Part shown: in pieces, positions 9,178-17,291 of the stretch
How the letters are laid out: each line of letters begins with the position of its first letter
How positions within the stretch are numbered: position 1 is the first letter of the stretch
NCBI GenBank assembly: GCA_003151475.1
Contig: PLXQ01000071.1
Location: 6,731-39,451, forward strand
Direction of reading: 5' to 3'
Source: Acidimicrobiaceae bacterium
GTDB lineage: Bacteria > Actinomycetota > Acidimicrobiia > Acidimicrobiales > UBA8190
Length of the DNA: 32,721 bases
Translations under genes and position numbers: made by a program
The notes under the pieces: generated by a model
What the model was told of the DNA's origin: nothing
Databases searched by the model: none
Seen by the model: only the letters and a program-made list of their open reading frames with translations

Positions 9178-10671
9178 ATGACCTCGGTGAGACGCAGCTT
9201 GGCGGGAGCAGGCGCTGCGCTCGGCGCCGTGGCCGTCCTCACCGCGATCATGGCCCCCGTCCGCGACCACCTGAGCATCGCCACTCCCGCCCTCGTCCTC
9301 GTCATCCCCGTCGTGGTCGGCGTTGTCGTCGGTGGCTTCGTGGCCGGCGCCGCGGCCGTCCTCGCCGGCTTCTTCGTCTACGACCTGGCCTTCATCCCTC
9401 CCTACGGCAGCGTGGTGGTGGGGGCCCCGGAGAATTGGGTGGCCCTCGGCGTCTACGTGGTCGTGATGGTGCTCGTGGCCCAGGTGGTGGCGCGCCTCGA
9501 CGTGGCCCGGTCCGAGGCGGGTCGGCGCGAGACCGAGATACGACGGCTCTTCGAGTTGACGGATCTGTTGATCGGGGAGAAGCCCGTCCCCGAGCTACTG
9601 GCGCTCATCGTCTCCGCCGTCCACGATGCCTTCGGGCTGCGCAGCGTCGCGCTCCTCCTTCCGTCGGGGCTCTCTTCGGGGACGCGCCTGGAGGTGGTCT
9701 CGGCCGCCGGAGAACCCCTGACGAGTGATGAGCTCAGCCGCATCACACCGGCGTCGGGGAGACCGACGAGCCTGGGAACGTCGTCCACCACGCCCGACGA
9801 GGTCCGGAGCGTCGCGCTCTCCGCCCCGGGGGGCCCGGTCGGCCTTCTCGGCATCAAGGGCCACGCCCTCAGCCGCCACGAGCGGGAACTGCTGCTCACC
9901 TTCGCCAACCACATCGCCCTCACCGTGGAGCGGGCCCAGCTCCGGTCCCAGGCCATGCGCACCGAGCTACTGGAGGAGATCGACCACCTGCAAAAGGCAT
10001 TGATGCGAGCGGTGTCCCACGACCTGCGCACGCCGCTGGCCACCATCAAGATCTCGGCGTCGACTCTGCGCAACCCGGCGGCCGACATCGCCCCCGAGCA
10101 GCGCCTCGAATTGCTTGGTTTCATCGAGGATCAGGTCGACCGCCTCAACCGTCTGGTAACCAATCTCCTCGACATGAGCAGGGTCCAGGCCGGCGCCCTG
10201 GAACTGCACCGTCAGCCCATCACCGTCGTCGATCTCGCGACCGAGGCGATCCGGGCCCTGGGTCTCGCCTCCTCGGCCCGGCGCTTCACTTTGGACATGG
10301 CCGACGATCTCCCTCCGGTCGACGTCGACCATCTCCTCGTCGGCCAGGTCCTGGTCAACCTGCTCGACAACGCATCGCGCTATGCCCCCGACGAGACCGC
10401 CATCTCGGTGACGGGCCACGTCCGCCATGACGGGAAGGTGGTCGTGGCCGTGACCGACAGTGGACCCGGCGTCCGACCAGAAGAGCGCGAGATCGTCTTC
10501 CAGATGTTCACCGGGCGCGGTTCCGCCGGTGGCACGGGGGTGGGACTGTGGATCGCCAAGGCCTTCGTCGAGGCCCACGGCGAAGAGATCTGGGTCGAGG
10601 ACAGCGAGAGCCACGGCGCCCGTTTCTGCTTCACGTTGCCCGTCGCCCTCCAACCGGCGACAGTGTCTTGA
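9178..10671 (+). CDS. KdpD-type histidine kinase half (DUF4118-GAF-HisKA-HATPase)
   Basis: Membrane sensor kinase of 497 residues, equivalent to the C-terminal part of KdpD. In order it has a DUF4118 membrane block (about residues 10-110; four short hydrophobic segments including VLVIPVVVGVVVGGFVAG and VVVMVLVAQVVARL), a GAF-like region (about 130-260), HisKA with the phospho-acceptor H281 in RAVSHDLRTPLATIK, and a HATPase domain with the N box (LVNLLDNASRYAP), GPGV and the G2 box GGTGVGLWIAKAFVEAHG. Start chosen at ATG 9178 because GGAGG lies 8 nt upstream. An in-frame ATG 15 nt earlier overlaps that ribosome-binding site. The response regulator begins 4 nt after its stop, so they form one operon. 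The sensor half is encoded divergently. Confidence 0.93.
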   Translation: MTSVRRSLAGAGAALGAVAVLTAIMAPVRDHLSIATPALVLVIPVVVGVVVGGFVAGAAAVLAGFFVYDLAFIPPYGSVVVGAPENWVALGVYVVVMVLVAQVVARLDVARSEAGRRETEIRRLFELTDLLIGEKPVPELLALIVSAVHDAFGLRSVALLLPSGLSSGTRLEVVSAAGEPLTSDELSRITPASGRPTSLGTSSTTPDEVRSVALSAPGGPVGLLGIKGHALSRHERELLLTFANHIALTVERAQLRSQAMRTELLEEIDHLQKALMRAVSHDLRTPLATIKISASTLRNPAADIAPEQRLELLGFIEDQVDRLNRLVTNLLDMSRVQAGALELHRQPITVVDLATEAIRALGLASSARRFTLDMADDLPPVDVDHLLVGQVLVNLLDNASRYAPDETAISVTGHVRHDGKVVVAVTDSGPGVRPEEREIVFQMFTGRGSAGGTGVGLWIAKAFVEAHGEEIWVEDSESHGARFCFTLPVALQPATVS

Positions 10672-10674
10672 GCC

Positions 10675-11367
10675 GTGGCACGCATCCTCGCCGTCGACGA
10701 CGACACCGCTCTGTTACGGGTGCTGCGCATCGGACTCGTCGCCCTGGGCCATGAGGTCCTCACCGCCTCCACCGGAGCGCAAGGCATCTCCCAGGCCGCC
10801 GTCGGAGCGCCCGACGTCATCGTTCTCGACCTGGGCCTGCCCGACATGGACGGCCTCGAGGTGTGCCGGCGCATCCGCCAGTGGAGCGCGGTGCCGATCA
10901 TCGTGCTCTCGGCCGACGGCACCGAAGACCGCAAGATCACCGCCCTCGACGGCGGAGCCGACGACTACATGACGAAGCCCTTCGGCATGGGTGAACTCGA
11001 AGCCCGTCTCCGGGTGGCGCTGCGACACCGGGCGGTGGAGACCGGCGATGACGACGGCGCATCGACGACTCTCGTCGTCGGCCCCCTCACCCTCGACCTG
11101 GTCCACCACGAAGGGCGCATGAACGGCACCGCCGTGGACCTCACCAGCCGCGAGTTCGCTTTCCTGGCCTACCTGGCCAAGCACGCCGGCAAGGTGTGCA
11201 CCCACCAGATGATCCTCGAACACGTCTGGGGGCCGCGCTACGGCACCGAGAACCACTATCTCCGGGTCTACGCCTATCGGCTGCGACGCAAGCTCGGGGA
11301 CACGGACGGCCGGTTCCTGCGCACCCTGCCCGGGGTGGGCTACGAGCTCACCGACGAGGCCGCCTGA
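10675..11367 (+). CDS. kdpE: KdpE-like OmpR-family response regulator
   Basis: DNA-binding response regulator of 230 residues. The receiver domain (1-118) has the acidic pocket D8-D9, phospho-acceptor D52 (VIVLDLGLPDMDG), S79 and K101 (YMTKPFG). The winged-helix OmpR/PhoB domain (about 130-228) has VDLTSREFAFLAYLAKHAGK and HYLRVYAYRLRRKLGD. That last motif and the kinase partner place it in the KdpE branch. It starts with GTG 4 nt after the kinase stop, consistent with translational coupling, and a hairpin terminator lies 9 bp after its stop. The usual target, kdpFABC (high-affinity K+ pump), is not in this window, so the regulon here is unknown. Confidence 0.92.
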   Translation: MARILAVDDDTALLRVLRIGLVALGHEVLTASTGAQGISQAAVGAPDVIVLDLGLPDMDGLEVCRRIRQWSAVPIIVLSADGTEDRKITALDGGADDYMTKPFGMGELEARLRVALRHRAVETGDDDGASTTLVVGPLTLDLVHHEGRMNGTAVDLTSREFAFLAYLAKHAGKVCTHQMILEHVWGPRYGTENHYLRVYAYRLRRKLGDTDGRFLRTLPGVGYELTDEAA

Positions 11368-11376
11368 GCGAGCGCC

Positions 11377-11394
11377 CTGCCCCGTTCGGGGCAG
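11377..11394 (+). terminator. Hairpin terminator after kdpE
   Basis: CTGCCCCGTTCGGGGCAG forms a perfect 7-8 bp GC stem with a tiny GTTC loop, starting 9 bp after the kdpE stop. There is no T-run, as is common for terminators in high-GC actinobacteria. Confidence 0.65.
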
Positions 11395-11459
11395 CGACGT
11401 GGCAATCTTGTCCGAGACGGCGTCACCGACGGCCGCCGGGAAACGCTGGGGGTCGCACC

Positions 11460-13184
11460 ATGCACGACTTGGTCATTCGAGGCGGCACCGTCATCGACGG
11501 CACCGGATCAGAAGCCCGCACGGCCGACGTGGCCATCGACGACGGCCACATCGTCGATGTGGGAAACCTCTCGCGGGAGCAGGGTCGCGAGACGATCGAC
11601 GCCGACGGCCTGCTCGTGACGCCGGGCTGGGTAGACATCCATACCCACTACGACGGCCAGGCGACGTGGGACGAAGTGCTCGCTCCGAGCAGCTGGCACG
11701 GGGTGACCTCTCTGGTGATGGGAAATTGCGGCGTCGGCTTCGCCCCGGCGCGCCCCGACCGACACGACTGGCTCATCGGCCTGATGGAAGGCGTGGAAGA
11801 CATCCCCGGCACGGCGTTGGCCGAAGGCATGACCTGGGGGTGGGAGAGCTTCCCGCAGTATCTCGACGCGCTGGCTGACCGGAAGTGGACGGTCGATGTG
11901 GGAACACAGGTGGCCCACGGAGCCGTCCGCGCCTACGTCATGGGTGATCGGGGCGCGCACAACGAACCGGCCTCGCCCGAGGACATCGAGACCATGAAGG
12001 CCATCGTGAAGGAGGCGCTGTCCGCCGGTGCCCTCGGCTTCTCGACCTCGCGCACCATCGCCCACCTGGCCATCGACGGCGAGCCGGTCCCGGGAACGTT
12101 TGCCGCCGAGGACGAGCTGTTCGGCATCGGGTCCGCTCTGGGCGAGCTCGGCACCGGGGTCTTCGAACTGGCCCCGGCCGGGGTGGCCGGCGAGGACATC
12201 TCGCTACCGGCCAAAGAAGTGGACTGGATGCGGCGCCTGTCGGTGGCCTGCGGGCGCCCCGTGACATTCGCCATGTTGCAAGTGGACTCGGCCCCCGATC
12301 TGTGGCGCGAGCTCCTCGACACCTCGCTCGCCGCCGTGGCCGAGGGGGCCGATCTGTGGCCTCAGGTGGCGGCCCGGGCCACCGGGCTTCTCTCGGGCCA
12401 CTACGCCACCCTCTGCCTCTTCGAAGGCATCCCCGCCTACCAGGCACTGAAAGCCAAGAACCTGAGCGACGCCGAGCTGTTGGCGGCGCTGCGACAGCCC
12501 GCCGTGCGTGCCTCCATTGTCTCGTGGGAGCCACAGGGTGGCGCCGCGGCGCGCATGGAGGACGCCTACCGCAACACCTACATCCTCGGATCCCCCCCCG
12601 ACTACGAACCGGGCCCCGAGCGCTCGTTGGCGCACATGGCGGCGGCCAGCGGCCGGAGCCCGCTCGACGTGGCCTACGACGCCATGCTCGAGGACGACGG
12701 ACAGGCGCTTCTCTATGTCCCCATCTTGAACTACTCCTCGGGGAACCTCGATCCTGCGCGCGAGATGCTCCTGCACCCGCGTGCCGCCGCCGGCCTCGGC
12801 GACGGGGGGGCGCACTGCGGCGTCATCTGTGATTCCTCACAACCCACCTTCATGCTGACCCACTGGACCCGGGACCGCACCCGGGGCGACAAACTGCCCC
12901 TCGAACTGATGGTGAAGAAGCAGACCCACGACACGGCCATGCTCTACGGGCTCACCGACCGGGGAACGCTCGAGACGGGCAAGGTGGCCGACGTCAACAT
13001 CATCGACTACGAGAACCTCCAGCTGGGGACGCCGAAGATCGTCGCCGACCTGCCCGCCGGTGGACGCCGCCTGGTGCAGGATGCCACCGGCTACGTGGCC
13101 ACCATCAAGTCGGGTGTCACCACGTTCGACGGTGGGAAGGACACCGGCAAGCGCCCCGGGGTTCTGCTGCGCGGCGCTCGCTGA
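11460..13184 (+). CDS. N-acyl-D-amino-acid deacylase family amidohydrolase
   Basis: Metal-dependent amidohydrolase of 574 residues, of the D-aminoacylase type. It begins MHDLVIRGGTVIDGTG, the small beta-sandwich typical of the family. The metal motif H61-T-H63-YDGQ follows (PGWVDIHTHYDGQ), then the metal-ligand cysteine C90 in SLVMGNCGVGFAP. Further on are GALGFSTSRT and the late LGDGGAHCGVICDSSQPT with the catalytic Asp. It ends in a second beta-sandwich (KVADVNIIDYENLQ). The family hydrolyses N-acyl-D-amino acids or related cyclic amides, and the precise substrate cannot be read from sequence. ATG 11460 has GGGGG about 8 nt upstream. The frame is open further up through kdpE's 3' end, but that part is out of frame with kdpE and shows no homology. 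Transcription is probably independent, as a terminator lies before it. Confidence 0.93.
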   Translation: MHDLVIRGGTVIDGTGSEARTADVAIDDGHIVDVGNLSREQGRETIDADGLLVTPGWVDIHTHYDGQATWDEVLAPSSWHGVTSLVMGNCGVGFAPARPDRHDWLIGLMEGVEDIPGTALAEGMTWGWESFPQYLDALADRKWTVDVGTQVAHGAVRAYVMGDRGAHNEPASPEDIETMKAIVKEALSAGALGFSTSRTIAHLAIDGEPVPGTFAAEDELFGIGSALGELGTGVFELAPAGVAGEDISLPAKEVDWMRRLSVACGRPVTFAMLQVDSAPDLWRELLDTSLAAVAEGADLWPQVAARATGLLSGHYATLCLFEGIPAYQALKAKNLSDAELLAALRQPAVRASIVSWEPQGGAAARMEDAYRNTYILGSPPDYEPGPERSLAHMAAASGRSPLDVAYDAMLEDDGQALLYVPILNYSSGNLDPAREMLLHPRAAAGLGDGGAHCGVICDSSQPTFMLTHWTRDRTRGDKLPLELMVKKQTHDTAMLYGLTDRGTLETGKVADVNIIDYENLQLGTPKIVADLPAGGRRLVQDATGYVATIKSGVTTFDGGKDTGKRPGVLLRGAR

Positions 13185-13217
13185 CGCTGACGCACAGGGC
13201 CTCGAGGTCGGGTCTTT

Positions 13218-13964
13218 TCAGCGCCCGCGCCACTCCGGAGGACGGTGCTCGAGGAAGGCCCGGCGCCCTTCGCCCGCATCCTCCGAAGCCATGACCACCT
13301 CCATGGCGCTGTTGCTCAACGACCACGCCGCCTCATCGGGTGCCGTGCAGGCCTCCAGAAGCGCGAGGCTCTGCCGCACCGCCACCGGCGCATTGCCGCA
13401 GATCCGTTGGGCCAAGGCCAGCGCCCCGTCGAGAGCCGATCCCGGTTCGGTCACGGCATTCACCAGACCGTGACGCTCGGCCCGTTGCGCATCGATGGGG
13501 TCGCCGGTGAGGACGATTTCCTTGGCCACGTTCAGCGGCAGGGCGCGCGCTGACCGGAACACTCCCCCATAGAGTGCGAGAAGTCCCCGCTTCACCTCCG
13601 GCAGTCCGAAGGTGGCCGCGCTCGAGGCCACCACCAGGTCACAGGCGAGGACAATCTCCATGCCCCCACCGAAGGCCAAGCCCTCGACGGCGGCGATCAG
13701 CGGTTTGGACCTCCGTCGCCGGATGATCCCGTAGGGGCCACCCCTCTCGGTGCCGGCACCGGAACCGACCCGGAGGTCGGTACCGGCAGAAAAGACGTTC
13801 GTCCCGCCCGTCAGGACCCCGACCCACAGCTCGTCGTCGTCCTCGAGCTCGTTGAGAGCGCCGTCGATGCCGAGCGCGATCTCTTCGTCGACGGCGTTGC
13901 GCTTCTCCTCGCGCTGCATGGTGATGACGAGGACGCGCCCGTGCCGGGCGCGCTCAACGGGCAT
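13218..13964 (-). CDS. Enoyl-CoA hydratase/isomerase (crotonase) family protein
   Basis: Cytosolic acyl-CoA enzyme of 248 residues with the crotonase fold. Oxyanion-hole segments are seen at FSAGTDLR and AFGGGMEIVLACDLVVAS. Both catalytic glutamates of hydratases seem to have counterparts: the Glu in FGLPEVKRGLL and the one in AKEIVLTGDPID. This favours hydratase over isomerase or other activities. ATG 13964 has GAGG 5 nt upstream. A start 30 nt earlier (13994) is possible. It converges with the amidohydrolase, with 33 bp between, so they are not an operon. The specific acyl-CoA is unknown. Confidence 0.9.
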   Translation of the reverse strand: MPVERARHGRVLVITMQREEKRNAVDEEIALGIDGALNELEDDDELWVGVLTGGTNVFSAGTDLRVGSGAGTERGGPYGIIRRRRSKPLIAAVEGLAFGGGMEIVLACDLVVASSAATFGLPEVKRGLLALYGGVFRSARALPLNVAKEIVLTGDPIDAQRAERHGLVNAVTEPGSALDGALALAQRICGNAPVAVRQSLALLEACTAPDEAAWSLSNSAMEVVMASEDAGEGRRAFLEHRPPEWRGR

Positions 13965-14018
13965 GGAGACCTCGGTCCATTGGCCGCCGAGCATACGGCC
14001 CCACGAAATGCATGGGGC

Positions 14019-14054
14019 CCGGGTCCGCTACTTCCCCCGACGTAGCGGACCCGG
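14019..14054. promoter_or_regulatory. Perfect 13-bp inverted repeat in intergenic region
   Basis: The arms CCGGGTCCGCTAC (14019-14031) and GTAGCGGACCCGG (14042-14054) are exact reverse complements around a 10-base loop. It lies 55 bp upstream of the chosen crotonase start and about 205 bp before the lipoprotein gene. No gene ends here on either strand, so an ordinary terminator role is not evident. It could be an operator or a leader hairpin. The rest of the roughly 290-bp gap 13965-14258 shows no gene. Confidence 0.6.
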
Positions 14055-14258
14055 ACCGGTGCTGGGGTACCGGCAGCCCCGTGCAGGCGTCAGGAGCAGC
14101 AGGAGACGGATGGGATCGCTCGCAGCTTTCTGGCGCTCACTCGTTGCTGCTTCCAACGACCGGGCTGGGCAACGCGTTACGACGCATCGACGACGTGGGC
14201 AAGAATGCGCCGACGGTGGCGCCACGGACGTCGAAATGGCCTCTGTTACTGTCGGAAA

Positions 14259-14801
14259 GTGCGCCGGTACCTGCCGTTTGTCATCGCCGTGATGGCCCTC
14301 GTCACCGCCTCGTGCGGCAGCTCGCCGCTCACCGGGAAGGCCACCACCACCACGACCCGGGTGCCCCTGCCGGCGGGACGACTCCCCTCGGCCATCTCGA
14401 AGATGGTCTGCGCCTCGGAGGCGCAAAAGGAGATCGACGAAGTCCTGGGGGTGAAAGCCGTCGTGCCGACGCCCACCTGGGTGGGTCACCTCTACGCCTG
14501 TCGCTACCAGTTCCCCGACGGGGTCCTGGCCCTCTCGGTCAAGGAGCTCTCGAGCTGGTCCCAGACCACTGCCTGGTTCCACATGCTGGGCCGCCAGTTG
14601 GGCGACGTCGGAACCCTGGGCAACCTCGGGCAAGGGGCGTTCACCACCAGCAACGGCTCGGTCGTCGTCCGCAAGGACTGGAAGATCCTGACCGTTCAGA
14701 TCTCGGGACTTCCCCCGCAGTTCGGCGTCCCCCCCACGACCAGAGCCGACGTGGCCGACACCGTGTCGGATGTCATCCTCGGTTGCTGGGCCGGGGACTG
14801 A
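14259..14801 (+). CDS. Hypothetical lipoprotein
   Basis: Predicted exported lipoprotein of 180 residues, function unknown. The N-terminus MRRYLPFVIAVMALVTASC is a type II signal peptide, with the acylated cysteine at C19 in the slightly non-canonical box TASC. A Thr-rich linker follows (TTTTTR), then a compact domain with Cys residues in KMVCASEA, HLYACRYQF and near the end in LGCWAGD. The C-x-x-A...ACRY arrangement resembles the DUF3558 type of actinobacterial lipoproteins, but I would not assign it firmly. GTG 14259 is chosen because it begins the signal peptide. The frame is open 18 codons further up but adds only an Arg-rich tail. It ends before a strong bidirectional terminator. Confidence 0.78.
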   Translation: MRRYLPFVIAVMALVTASCGSSPLTGKATTTTTRVPLPAGRLPSAISKMVCASEAQKEIDEVLGVKAVVPTPTWVGHLYACRYQFPDGVLALSVKELSSWSQTTAWFHMLGRQLGDVGTLGNLGQGAFTTSNGSVVVRKDWKILTVQISGLPPQFGVPPTTRADVADTVSDVILGCWAGD

Positions 14802-14823
14802 CCGACAACCATTGCACCTCCGG

Positions 14824-14897
14824 TAACCGCACTCCCGACGACGACCGCACTTCCCGACGACGACCGCACTCCTGATAACGACCGCACTCCTGATAAC
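14824..14897 (+). repeat. Four tandem 18-19 bp repeats
   Basis: Four head-to-tail units related to GACCGCACTCCCGACGAC occupy 14824-14842, 14843-14861, 14862-14879 and 14880-14897. Units 1-2 are near-identical 19-mers. Units 3-4 are identical 18-mers ending in TGATAAC. They sit between the lipoprotein stop and the terminator hairpin, so they would be in its 3' untranslated region. Confidence 0.85.
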
Positions 14898-14924
14898 AGA
14901 GCCCCCCTCGAGAGGGGGGCTCTG
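14897..14924. terminator. Strong bidirectional hairpin terminator
   Basis: CAGAGCCCCCCT and AGGGGGGCTCTG are exact complements with only CGAG between them, a 12-bp GC-rich stem. It lies between the lipoprotein gene (plus) and the monooxygenase gene (minus), which converge here, so it can serve both. Confidence 0.85.
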
Positions 14925-14963
14925 CGCATCAAAGGAAAGGGCGGTTGGTCCGCCGGGAATCTC

Positions 14964-16076
14964 TCAGGCGGTCTCTTGCAAGATGCCCAGGCACATCTCG
15001 TCGGAGGAACCGTCGCCCCAGGTGACGAAGCGGGCCGGGAGCTTGCGGAGCTGCGGCAGCTTCTGACGCAACGTCGGGTCGTAAGTGCAGGTGACCTGCA
15101 CGGTGTCACCGGGGTGGGTGGCGATCGGCGTGGCCAGGTTGTACGAACGCTGGTAGTCGAAGTTGTAGTTGGTGACGTTCAAAATGGTCTGCTGATCGGG
15201 TTTGCCCGGATTGAGCACGATCTTCATGGCCCGCCCGAGCAGGTGCATGTGCGCCGTCACCCGGACGATGTGCCCGGCGCCGACAGGCCAGTCGCAGCTC
15301 GTCGTGTCACCGGCGGGGGGATTGGCCGCGTTCCGGCCGCAGACCTGCTCGATGGTGTTCACGAAGTCCACCTGATCCTGTCCGAAGCGCTGACCCAGGT
15401 TGGCCAGTGAGGCCGCCCGGTTGCACAGGGGGCCCGTGACCCCCGCCGGGCAGGGGATGTCCGGCGGAGCAGGGAGAAGGCTCAGGTGCAGCGGCTTCAG
15501 CGGCGTCGCCGCGGGCACCGTTTGGAGCATCAACTTGGCCCGCACGGGGGCGTCTCCGCGCAGCAGGTTGTAGTGGATCTGCATCACGACCATGCTGCCC
15601 TTGGGCAGGTACACGCCCGTGCCCTTCGGCTCCACGTCGCGTCCGTGGCCCGGGGCCCAGGCCGACAGCCACGGCGTGTTCGAGATCTGCCTGAGGCCTG
15701 TCCCCGGCAACGCCGATTCCCCGAAACACGTCCATCCTTTGCCGCCCTTATCCGCCGCCGTGGCCGCCGTGGCCAGGTTGGGCGGCACCATGAAGAGGAT
15801 GGCGTGGTGGACGTCGATCCCCTCGGGGAAGAACTGACTGGCCACGATGTAGGAGTTGGCCTTCACATGGGGATTGACCAGCGTGCAGTGGTAATCGTCG
15901 GTGGCGCCGGCCGGCGCCTTGGGCTTGTAGGCGTGCGCCGCCTGCAAAGTGATGGTCGTCACCTTGGGCGAGACGGCCGTGGCTGAAGTGGCCACCACCG
16001 CCAATCCCCCGACCACGATGGCGGTTGTGGCGACAACCAGAGCGACGCCGTGGCGCGCAGAACGTGTTCTCCCCAT
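14964..16076 (-). CDS. Secreted PHM/DBM-like copper type II monooxygenase
   Basis: Exported protein of 370 residues resembling the two-domain catalytic core of peptidylglycine alpha-hydroxylating and dopamine beta-monooxygenases. The signal peptide is MGRTRSARHG plus a hydrophobic stretch, probably cut after SATA (residue 34). All six copper ligands of PHM have counterparts: H90-H91 (DVHHAILF) and H168 (MQIHYNL) for CuH, then H276 and H278 (AHMHLLGRAMKI) and M361 (SSDEMCLG) for CuM. Cys residues at 64, 117, 209, 218, 246, 261, 330 and 362 could form disulfides. The enzymes hydroxylate C-H bonds using ascorbate and O2, and the bacterial substrate is unknown. ATG 16076 begins the signal peptide. 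An in-frame TTG at 16103 is an alternative. Nearby copper and redox genes fit a copper enzyme. Confidence 0.85.
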   Translation of the reverse strand: MGRTRSARHGVALVVATTAIVVGGLAVVATSATAVSPKVTTITLQAAHAYKPKAPAGATDDYHCTLVNPHVKANSYIVASQFFPEGIDVHHAILFMVPPNLATAATAADKGGKGWTCFGESALPGTGLRQISNTPWLSAWAPGHGRDVEPKGTGVYLPKGSMVVMQIHYNLLRGDAPVRAKLMLQTVPAATPLKPLHLSLLPAPPDIPCPAGVTGPLCNRAASLANLGQRFGQDQVDFVNTIEQVCGRNAANPPAGDTTSCDWPVGAGHIVRVTAHMHLLGRAMKIVLNPGKPDQQTILNVTNYNFDYQRSYNLATPIATHPGDTVQVTCTYDPTLRQKLPQLRKLPARFVTWGDGSSDEMCLGILQETA

Positions 16077-16188
16077 GGGAAAAAGGTAGTCCCTTTCGGC
16101 CAATCACGCTGGATGGCGACCTGCGCCGGCCGCTGTGAACAGGGTCGATGCGACGATGCGGTGGCCCGCGCCACGCTCGGCCCGCAAT

Positions 16189-16204
16189 GCCCGGGGCCCC
16201 GGGC
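16189..16204. promoter_or_regulatory. 16-bp perfect palindrome before candidate -10 box
   Basis: GCCCGGGGCCCCGGGC is a perfect palindrome with no spacer. A TAGTCT hexamer (16211-16216) that fits an actinobacterial -10 box lies 6 bp downstream, so the palindrome would cover the -35/spacer zone of a promoter for the membrane protein pair starting at 16278. It may be an operator. In such GC-rich DNA a chance origin is possible. Confidence 0.4.
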
Positions 16205-16277
16205 TGCCGGTAGTCTCGAATACCAGCGTGTGAGGCATCGTCCGCTCGGGAGGTGCAGTCCGGGCCGGGGTGAGGGC

Positions 16278-17288
16278 ATGGCGACGACCAGTCAGGCGAT
16301 GGGGGCCATGGGCATGACCCGCCGACCGCGCAGCGCGCTGGCGGAGAACTGGTCGGTCCCCGATCGCCGCCGGATGCTCCAGTTGACCCTGGCCACGGCG
16401 TGGCTCCTCGACGCCGTCCTGCAATTCCAGCCCTACATGTTCACCCGGGCCTTCGGGAACCGGATGATCGCCGGCATGGCGGTCGGCAACCCGTCGGGGC
16501 TCGCCCATCAGATCAATTGGGCGGCCCGGACCATCGCTCATCACCCGGCGGCCAGCAACACCGCCTTCGGCCTCGTCCAGCTCTGCATCGCCTTCGGCAT
16601 CGCCTGGCGCCCCACGCTGAAGCTGGCCCTGGCCGGATCGGTCGTCTGGGCCCTGGCCGTCTGGTGGATCGGCGAAGGTCTCGGCGGCGTCCTCGCCCGG
16701 GGGCCGAGCCCGCTCACCGGCGCCCCCGGTGCGGTCGTCCTCTACGCCCTGCTGGCCGTCCTTCTCTGGCCCCGGGACAGCCAGCGCCGGCGCGAGCCGG
16801 CACCGTTCATCGCGGCGCGCCCTCTGGGGGCGGCTCCCGCCCGGGCGGCGTGGCTGGTCCTGTGGGCCAGCCTGGCCTACTGGGCCCTCGAAGGGGTCAA
16901 CCGCTCATCGGAGGGACTCCACAACATGATCACGGCCATGGCGGGGGGACAGCCCCACTGGCTGTCGTCACTCGACACCTCGGTGGCCCGCGTGGTGGCG
17001 CACCGCGGTCTCGAATTCTCAATCGCCCTGGCGGTCGTCTTCGCCCTCATCGCCGCCGGCACCTTTTTCTCCGTCACCGCCGCGCGCGTCACCATCGTCG
17101 TGGCCGTCGCCCTCTCGGTCATCATCTGGGTCGTGGGCCAGAACTTCGGTGACGTCTTCTCCGGCTCGGGTACCGATCCCAACAGCGCCCCCCTGCTGAT
17201 TCTCCTGGCCGCCGCCTTCTGGCCTTCGCCCGGCCGGGCCGTGGTGGCGCCGGAGCGCGCGCCCTCTTTCGAACCTGTCGGGATCTAG
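16278..17288 (+). CDS. Multi-pass membrane protein, unknown function
   Basis: Integral membrane protein of 336 residues with about eight hydrophobic segments, for example LQLTLATAWLLDAVLQF, LVQLCIAFGIAWRP, VVLYALLAVLLWP and VTIVVAVALSVIIWVVGQ. I do not recognise a named family. The N-terminus is Met-rich (MATTSQAMGAMGMTRR). A loop between TM1 and TM2 has HQINWAARTIAHHP, and another has LHNMITAMAGGQPHW; such His/Met clusters could face the outside and touch copper (inference). ATG 16278 has GTGAGGG just upstream. The frame is open far upstream without membrane character. The DUF5134 gene follows after 3 nt, so the two are one operon and probably one functional unit. Confidence 0.85.
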   Translation: MATTSQAMGAMGMTRRPRSALAENWSVPDRRRMLQLTLATAWLLDAVLQFQPYMFTRAFGNRMIAGMAVGNPSGLAHQINWAARTIAHHPAASNTAFGLVQLCIAFGIAWRPTLKLALAGSVVWALAVWWIGEGLGGVLARGPSPLTGAPGAVVLYALLAVLLWPRDSQRRREPAPFIAARPLGAAPARAAWLVLWASLAYWALEGVNRSSEGLHNMITAMAGGQPHWLSSLDTSVARVVAHRGLEFSIALAVVFALIAAGTFFSVTAARVTIVVAVALSVIIWVVGQNFGDVFSGSGTDPNSAPLLILLAAAFWPSPGRAVVAPERAPSFEPVGI

Positions 17289-17291
17289 CCC

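Noticed and set aside
14824..14897. CRISPR-like array
   Set aside because: The units are contiguous with no spacers and there are no cas genes, so these are simple tandem repeats.
16103..16544. Minus-strand frame overlapping the start of the membrane protein gene
   Set aside because: It is antisense to the first membrane helices, has no domain and no ribosome-binding site.
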